Part shown: positions 53,301-62,300 of the stretch, piece by piece
How the letters are laid out: each line of letters begins with the position of its first letter
How positions within the stretch are numbered: position 1 is the stretch's first letter
DNA from: Symbiodinium natans
Taxonomy: Eukaryota; Sar; Dinophyceae; Suessiales; Symbiodiniaceae
NCBI GenBank assembly: GCA_905221605.1
Contig: CAJNDS010002159.1
Location: 62,001 to 126,000 of the forward strand
Length of the DNA stretch: 64,000 nucleotides
Reading direction: 5' to 3'
Notes under the pieces: generated by a model
Database searches by the model: none
Seen by the model: the letters and a program-made list of their open reading frames with translations, nothing else
Told to the model about the DNA's origin: nothing
Position numbers and translations under genes: made by a program

Positions 53301-56300
53301 CATAGCTGGTATGCTCCTGCAGGTGCAACCACAGCTTGGCTCCACGTGACACCGAGAACAGCCTCAGTAGTGCGACAGCCCTTTGTACCCGGTGAGGTCG
53401 AGCACGATGCGCTCCCATTGTCGAAGGACAGGTTTCCATCATACAGTGCCCAGCTCCAGTCAGACGGGCTCCAAGACTGGTTGCCCTCAGGGCTCCACGA
53501 AGGCACGGTCAGCCCGGTCCCAAATCCGGCAGATGCTGTTCCGCATGTCTCCAGCACAATGAAGGCATCCTCGGGAAGGAGCCCCTGGCCTCTGATGCCA
53601 GCAAGGGTGCAGGCTTGCCCACTCACGCACGTGAATCTTTGACCTTCCTCTGGCCCGACAATTGTGAGAGCTCCGAAAGACACGTCAAAGTCCAAGCTTG
53701 ACCGGCAGTGGTGCAGCGACCGGTTACTCTCGTTTACGACTTCCATGCTGAAAGTGCACCAGCAAAGATGATAAGTTCCACCCTGGATCGTCAGCACATC
53801 CCACTGCATCTGGCCACTGTAGTCGCTAGTTGCTGATGGAGTGTTCGGCGGAAAAGCTTGAGCGCTGCCACACGTGTCCAAGATCATAGCCTGACCGTGA
53901 AGTTGGCCTTGAAGGCCATCAATACTGCAGGACATGCCAGCGACACAAGTTCGCTTCTGCACCGAGTTGGCTGCATACACCGGGCCCTGCAACGTGAGGC
54001 TGCCAATGTCCACGCTGTACTCGTGGCTATCTGAGCACGCTTGCATTGAACTGCACCAGCACAGTCTGTACTGGCCACCAGGAAGACTGCTGGACAGGGC
54101 TGCCCAAGAGAAAGCGGTACCGCTTGCTTTCGCTGGGCTGGCAAGCCACGAGTCCACGGAGTCTGCAAAAAGAAAGCCGCTCTGGCCCTTTGCTGCGGTG
54201 CCGCACGTGTCCAGGATCCAAAGCTGGTCCCCATCAGCCAGGTTTTGCCCTCGCACACCATCTACGACACAGGTCCTGCCTGCAACACACGTTCGGTCTT
54301 GCTGAAGTGGCGCGGGACCTACAAGAAGAAGACCTCCCGCATCTGTTCGGAAGGACTCAGCAATGCTGCATGTAGCAAGGCCGCTGCACCAGCACAGTCG
54401 GTAGATGCCCCCGGCGGCACTCAAGCTGGAACTGCTTAAAAAGCTTCCAACACTGACAGTGGCATTGGCACCGGAAGTCAGCACATTGACGGTCAAGGCA
54501 GTGTCGCCGACCCTCGCCACCAAGGCATCAGCCAGCCCGCATGTATCCATGATCATGTAAGTGTCAGTGTCCATGAGCCCATGCCCAAGCAACCCTTTGA
54601 TCATGCAAGACTGGCCACTCACACAAGTTCGAGACTGCTCGACGTCAGGTTGCGCTTTGTCAGGGAAAAGGAGCAGCGTATCCTCACTGGAATCTGCCAA
54701 CATTGTACATGCCAGCATTATACTGCAAAGGCCAACATCTGCACCACGATCCGCGAAGAGAGCAACAATGCATGTACCTGGATATCCAGCATCACATGCC
54801 GCCCGGCAGGCATCCATGGTGAGGTTGCTGTACGTGTTGCTCGCTTGAGGCGCTGGTTGCAAAGGCCGCCTTCCACAGTGACCTCGCTGCGTGGGCGTCC
54901 ACTGGGCGCCATTCGGTCCAAGCACCTCCAACTTGCCGGTGTCGACCTGCCCTGAGGCACAGCTCAGGCTAGCGCTCGAGTTCTCACTGGACAAGCCACA
55001 CCAGCACAGGCGGTAGACGCCTCCTGCGCTTGTGATATCTGTGTGCCACGTAACCACCACGCTGGAGGGGCTTGTTAAATTGTCCGCCTCGAACTGCTTG
55101 ACGTGAGCCGTTGTTGGAAAGCCAGCCACGGGATCGGTGCTACCACATGTGTCCAAGACGAACCAGTAATCGGCTTCTGACAGATGCAAGCCCTGTATGC
55201 CCTCGATTCGGCACGTCTGCCCACTTATGCAAGTGCGATCTTGCGTCAGTGGAGAGGGTCCTACGATCTGCATTCGGCCGAAGGCGACTGTGAACTCTTC
55301 GGAGGCCTGGCAAGCTACTGCGGTTTCGTTCCGCGCCGCGCTGCCTGTGTGATTGGAGAAATTTGTTCCACGGTCTGATACTTGCGGACACCAACACAGG
55401 CTGTACTGCCCACCCTGCAAAGTCATTTTCGTGACTGTCACAGCATCAAGTTTCGGCCCAGGACCTAGCAGCATGTCCCCCTCGCTACCGCAAGTGTCCA
55501 AAATCATGATCGCGTCAGGGCTTAGTCCCACACCGGTCATGCCGTCTGTGCTGCAGGAATGTCCACTGACACAAGTGAAGGCCTGTTGCAGCGGCATCGG
55601 CCCAAGCACCGTGAGCGCACCAATGTCCACACGGAAATCCTCGAAAAGCAGGCAAGATGCGTTCACATTCCCAAGGCTTTGATTCGCATTGGCACCAGAG
55701 CACCAACACAAGCGGTAGTTGCCGCCGACGTTCACACTGTTACCAGCAAGCCACTGCCAGAGACCTCGGTGAGGTGCCAGAGCCGTGGCCTGTGCTTCAG
55801 AGCCATCTGACATTGGAGCCTTTGCCTGGCCACAAGTCTCGAGCACAGCCAATGCATCCAGCTCAGTCAGATCTGTGCCAGTAATGCCCTCAATGACGCA
55901 AGGCCAGCCGCTGACGCAGGTTCGGTCCTGTGCTAGAGGCGATGCACCGATGATAAACAATGTTCCCGCGTCTGCTGTATAGTCCATGGCTGAGGCACAG
56001 GGGTCTGATGAATTTGCAGAGGCAAGTGCCGCAAGCGCACACCAGCACAGTCGATACTCACCCCCGGCAACGGTAACAGGGACCTCTCCCCAACTCACCG
56101 TAGTGCCTCCTGTGATAACATCAACCGCGCGTCCACTGCGTGTAAATCGCTGAGCGATGCTGGGAGTGCCACAAGTGTCAAGAATCAGATACGAATCGTT
56201 CACGCTCAAACCCAATCCAAGCACGGAGTTCACAACGCAGCGTCGGCCACTGATGCATGTGAAGCTTTGGTCTGCCACAGGGCCAAGGAGATGCAGGCTT

Positions 56301-59300
56301 CCAACATCTACCCTTTGCATTGGTTGGAGGCAGGAGCTGAGGCTAAAGACAGATGTGTTGAATGGAGAGCTGGCATTGGTGGCAAGCATTGCCCAGTCCG
56401 ATGGACTGAGGGTTTGGTTTTCCACCGTGCGCTCCCTTGCAGCTCCTTCTGCACACCAGCATAGCCGGTACTCCCCACCAGGCATTGTCAACTCCATCTC
56501 CCACAACACTGCACTTCCCTGAGAGCCATTGGTGGGAAAAGCACTCGTCACAACCCCTCTTCCAGTGCTGTCTGCACATGTCTCCAAGAGAAGGAACTCT
56601 GCCTCCACAGGTAGCATACCTTGTATGTGAGACACTCTGCAACGCTGTCCTCGAGTGCATGTGAAAGACTGGTCAGGTGAGCTAGGACCTTGCAGCACCA
56701 ACTCGCCAAGATCAACACTGAACTCTTCAAATGAGCTGCAAGGGAATCCACGGCCACACCAACAGATTCTGTAGCTTCCTCCGCTTGAAGAGACTGGTGC
56801 ATGGAAGGTGACATCAGTACCCTGGTTCCTCGAAGACTGAAGGAACGCACTTGGCGACTGAGGAATGAGGCTCACTGCTCCACAAGTGTCCAGAATGAGA
56901 TACATGTCTCCCGCCTGCAAGTTCATGCCCATGATGCCTTGAAGATGGCACGGCCACCCCGCGGTGCAAGTTCGAATTTGATGCAAGGAAGGGCCCACGA
57001 TGTCCAGCCGACCGTAGTCCACCAAAAAATGCCCCGGTTGCTCGCATAGATGTTGAGTGGAAGCATTGACGTCATTTTCGGGTCTCGTTGTGCACCAGCA
57101 GAGTCTGTATTGGCCTCCTTGCATTGTCTGCGTCCCGTTCCATGAAAACACCAGCTGTCCACCCATTTGAGCAGCAGATGCAGGCTGCAGAGCGGATTTT
57201 GGAACGTAGCTTGCTGAAGATCCGCAGGTATCCAACAATAGCAGGGAGTCCTCAAGTGAGGCATGTGGGTCATGAAAGCTCCTTAACTGACAGGTCTGTC
57301 CACTGACACAGGTGAACGATTGATCGGGATAGGATGGCCCAATGAGATGGAGCCTTCCGAACTCTTGCCCAAAACGAAGCGCATCTGTGCAATTGGGGAC
57401 TTTAACAAAGCTCGGCAGCACGGGAGTTCTTGCCATAGCAGCCGGATCACCCTCTGTGCACCAGCACAGCTTGTATTGACCGCCGTTTGCAGATACCACA
57501 TTCCAAACAAACGATGTCATGTTTGCAAACATGTTGGACATGCCGGCACTGATGACTCCAGCAACATGTGACGGGGAGCCACAAGTATCCATGACCATGG
57601 CTCTGTCTGCGCTGGAAAGGCCAACGCCCACTATGTCTCTGACACGACACATCCTGCCACTGATGCAAGTGCGATGTTGGTCTGTTGCACTGGGGCCAAG
57701 CAACCAAACTTGCCCAACATCAACACCATAAGCCTGCGCGGAAGGGCAACTGTCCTGGCACCAGCAGAGTCTGTAGTATCCGCCATGAACAGGCACGGTC
57801 GAAAGTGTCAAAACCCCTGGAGCCTCTGTGACGTTGGTCAGCGCATGATGTGTGGTAAGGGAGCTCATTGGCACTCCACAGGTGTCTAGAATGAGCACGT
57901 TGCCAAGGCTTTCTACGTTCAGCAGGTGCCCATGCAAGTGCCAAATATTGCAGATCCGCCCAGCTACACAAGTCAGATCCGTGTCCGCAGGTTTGGGGCC
58001 AACTACATGCAGGGCACCGAAATCCGTCTGAAATTCTTCCAGCAACTGGCAGCTGCTGACATTGGAGCTGTTCACAGCCTCCCAGCTTTGATTTTGCATG
58101 GCCACGAAGCCTCCTGGAGCCTTCCCACACCAACACAACCGGTAGGTCCCGCCATAAAGTAGAATCTCGGGCTGGAACTTCAAGACACCACCAATTTCAA
58201 GGCTTGCCTGAACATAGCCGCTAAAGCCTGCAGACCCGAATTTCGCACATGTGTCCAAGACGAGAACTGCATCTTGGTCGAACGCAAATAGGTGCCCCTC
58301 GAGGCCAGTAACCTTGCAAGTCTTTCCGCTTATGCAAGTTCGATCTTGGCTAAGAGGTACCGGACCACGCAACGTCAAACTTCCCACGGTGGACACAAAG
58401 GATGCGGCCGTACCACAGAGGTGCGCTTCGGACTGGTTGCCATGGCTTGGCCGATTCGTGCACCAACAAAGCTTGTACACACCACCTGCGACTGTGTGTG
58501 GTGTTGTTCCCCAATGAACCAAGGCGCCGCTGGCTGTCACCTCCACATGCGAGCCGACGTTCACTAAGGACTCCACAATTTGATCTGAGCCACATGTGTC
58601 TTGGATCAAATAATGGTCTTGGTCGGAGAGGTCTTGACCCTGAATGCCCTCGACAACACAAGTTCGGCCGCTGATGCATGTCCTGTCCTGGTGATCTTCT
58701 GATGGACCCTGCAGTACCAGGTCACCTGCCTCCACATTAAAATCACGGCCGTCAGCACACGGGCAGCCAGAAGCGCACCAACAAAGCTTGTAATGTCGGC
58801 CGAGGCCGACAAGAAGCGGGTTTGCGATCTGGACTGTTTGAAGCGCGTTGATTGTGCTGATGCCGTCAGGCTGTGATGGCTGGCTCTGCATTGCAAACTC
58901 CAGCTTCCGGCCTTGCACTCCACAGGTCTCCAGCGCCCAGATGGTGTCATTGGTCGAGATCATGTGGCCCTGAACCGATGGGTGGCACGCACGTCCACTG
59001 ACACAAGTCGCTGCAGCTGGCTGCGGTCCCAGGAGGTGTATCCTTCCCAGATCCAGTGGAAAATCGGCGAAGGTCTTGCAAGTAGCACCGGCAGGACACC
59101 AGCATAACCTGTAAGCTCCTCCGACTGCTGTCACAGCCTCGTCTCCCCAAGATAGCCTTTGACTCAGCGAAACACTACCATTTGGAGGAATTGTTGCATT
59201 CGCATCGACTGGCAGGCTTAAGCCACCAGCTGGCCATTTTGGAATCACAGAAGGCAAGCCGCACGTGTCGAGGACCAGGATGAGGTCAGAAGGCTTGATA

Positions 59301-62300
59301 CCCATGAGGAGGAAGCTGCAGCGCTGTCCACTGATGCAGGTGCGGGACTGGGCTGAAGGCCACGGGCCTGCCACGACCACCTGCAACAGTTTCAATTGCA
59401 AGGGAGACTGGTTTTGTGGCTCTGCCTGCCGTTTTCAAAATTGGTCGCATGCGTGTCTACTTGTACTTTGCGCTTATTTTCGGTGCAGCGCAGGACCCCA
59501 CCACGGGCCCGCGCAACACGTCCTTCTCAATCCGCCGCCCCTTGGGCCGAAGGCGTCTAGGTAGCACAAAGCAGGCATCCCACCTCTCATCCCCTCCGCC
59601 AGCCACCTCCGCGTTGTGCAACCATTTCTTTGGCCCACCCTCCAACCCTAAAGTCCTAAACCCGAAACCCCTACAGCGTACAACCCAAAGGCCTGAAACT
59701 CTAAAAAAACCCAGAAACCCTAAACCCTCAAACAACCCTAAACCCGAAAACCAACCCACGCCCACACCAAAGAAGCGGGGGGGGGGGGGGGGCGGGAGGC
59801 CACCGGGACGCAACCATACCGCTCACCCCTGCATCAACCTCACCAGTTCCTTTCTTGCCTACTCTGCCGAACTCTCTTCCCTTCGACTTTGAAAAAAAGG
59901 ACATGGAGCCTGTCGGGCCGACCTTGCCTCGCCGCTTTAGTCACGGCAGGCCCCGACCGAGGCTGGTCGCGTAGCGTTAAAAATCACAGCAAACGAAAGA
60001 GGCGACAACTAAAAGTCCTTCACAACAGACATCGCACATGGACTCAATAAGCCAATGGAGAAAGAAGACTGGAAAGCAAGACCTTGAATTCTGCTAATTT
60101 CTGCTGACATTGGTCCGTTAGAGGCAGATTGAAACAATGCGCCTGGGTGTCATTGCTGTCTAGCTCGAAGGAATCATCAGCTGAAGTCAGGTTCTGGACT
60201 GCTGGAGTGGGAGATAGCACTGTCACATGCCCCACATCCACTTGAAAGTCCTGCTGCAGTACACAAGAGAGCCGACTGAAGTTGCTGTAGCCGGTGATGT
60301 TAAAAGCTCCAGCACTCAGCTCTGCACACCAACATAGCCGGTACATACCTGCTGGCAACGTTGGCGCAAGCCAGATGCCACTGCTGGGAATCTCGAAGCC
60401 CATCGTCGTGGAGCTTTTGGCAGGTGACGAAGTCCCACCGCAAGTTGCCAGCACGGCATATACATCATTCGACTGCAAGTGATAGCCAGTAATTGGACGG
60501 AGGTCACAGCTTTCGCCGGCGACACAAGTGAAGTCTTGGCTAAGTGGCGCAGGGCCAATGAAAGTGAATTGGCCCACATCCACTAACCAACCAAGAATGC
60601 TGGTTCTAGTCATATTATCTGTTCCATTGGCAGCAACAGATCCAAGTTGTGCAAGTGTGAAGTTCCAAGAGTGGTTGAACTCAAGTTTTTCTCGCAAGAC
60701 ATCCAGCGGTTGCCCTGCCCAACACAGGCGGTACAATCCGCCAGCTGCTGTGACCCGAACTGTCCCCCAGGAAACTTCTCCACGCGACCATGAGTCCATG
60801 AGGCCTGAATTTGTGAAGCGCGGCAGAATGCCCACGCTGCCACAGGTATCCTGCACCAGGAAGGAGCCCAGCTCGGCTCCTGCACCCAGAATGCCTGCAA
60901 TCCTACACGTCTGCCCGCTGACACAAGTCCTATCTTGTTGAAGCGGTCCGGGACCCAGGAGGTGCAGAACACCAAGGTCCACATTGAACAACAAGTCACT
61001 GGCGCTGTCCGTCATGTTGCTGACATTGAAGTCACTGAAGTCGCGTGCGCCAGAATACCAGCAGAGGCGATACAAGCCACCAGCAGCAGAGGGCGGCGCT
61101 TCCCAGCTGACTTCCGCAGAGCGGCCCGTCGAGGGAAGGATGAACGCTTGCAGAGGCATTCGCTGCACTGCTGCAGCCAAGACACCACACGTGTCCATGG
61201 CGCGTACGTAGCCATCCTTTGTCAGACCAAGTCCATGAAGTGTGGCCATCTGGCAGGTTTGGCCAGAAACGCACGTGAAGTGCTGACTGCGTGGTGACGG
61301 CCCTAACAGCATCAGACCACCCGCATCCAACCAGAAGTCGCTTGTATCGGCACACGAACCAAGCGAGGCATTTGAGCCATTTGAGCCGGAGGAGTTGTCA
61401 AAGTCCTCAAGATGTCTGGACGCACACCAGCAAAGGCGGTAGGTACCACCAGTGAGAAGGATTGGCCTGGAGCCCCAAGAAAAGGAACTGCCATCAAACG
61501 TCCCCGTCATGATGTGTGACTCCATGCCAACGCCGCATGTGTCGAGAACTGCAAGGTGCTGGTTCATGCCAAGATGTTCTCCCTGCACACCATCAAGCTG
61601 ACAAGAAAGACCACTGATGCAAGTGTAGCTATGGGTCGCTGCTGCACCAATCACCAAAAGCTCTCCGAAGTCAATCCTGAAATCGGCAGGCTCTGCACAG
61701 GGAGCATGCCTGGAGCACCAGCACATCCTATACCTGCCCCCAGCTGTAGTGATAGGTATGCTTCCCCAGCCAAACATGGCCAGTGTGCCGGCCTGAAGCG
61801 TGTAGTTGGAAGGTGATGGCACATTTGGAGTGCTGTTTGCAGCACTGTGGGCCAGTTGCCAGGTATCGATTGCAAAGAAGCGGTCAACCACGCTGCGCAC
61901 CCCACAGGTTTCTAGCAACAACACTCGGTCGTCTGCTGAAAGCCCGTATCCTGTTACAGCTTGTGCAGGACAGGCACGGCCGCTAATGCACGTTCGATGT
62001 TGCTCATACGGAGAGGGACCAAGAAGGTGTAGTCTACCGGCCTGAGCAGCAAAGTCTGCAGGCGATTCGCAATGTGCTCCCGACATCGCCACTGGCCTGC
62101 ACCAACACAGCTGATACGTGCCACCAGACCAGATGAGCTCACTGCCAAAGTCGACTGAGGCCTGCATGACCCGCATATCTGCAGATGCCTGATCAGCCTC
62201 GATGACTGTAATCGCCCCCAGGCTCGAAACCTTCTGCATCAACGCGCCCATAGACACATCGACGCCACAAGTGTCCAGGATCATCACAAGGTCCGTCTCT

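Noticed and set aside
60044-60226. Distinct C-terminal tail ending a separate gene
   Set aside because: The tail departs from the repeat consensus right after a GT donor, and splicing to 59380 restores the module spacing exactly.
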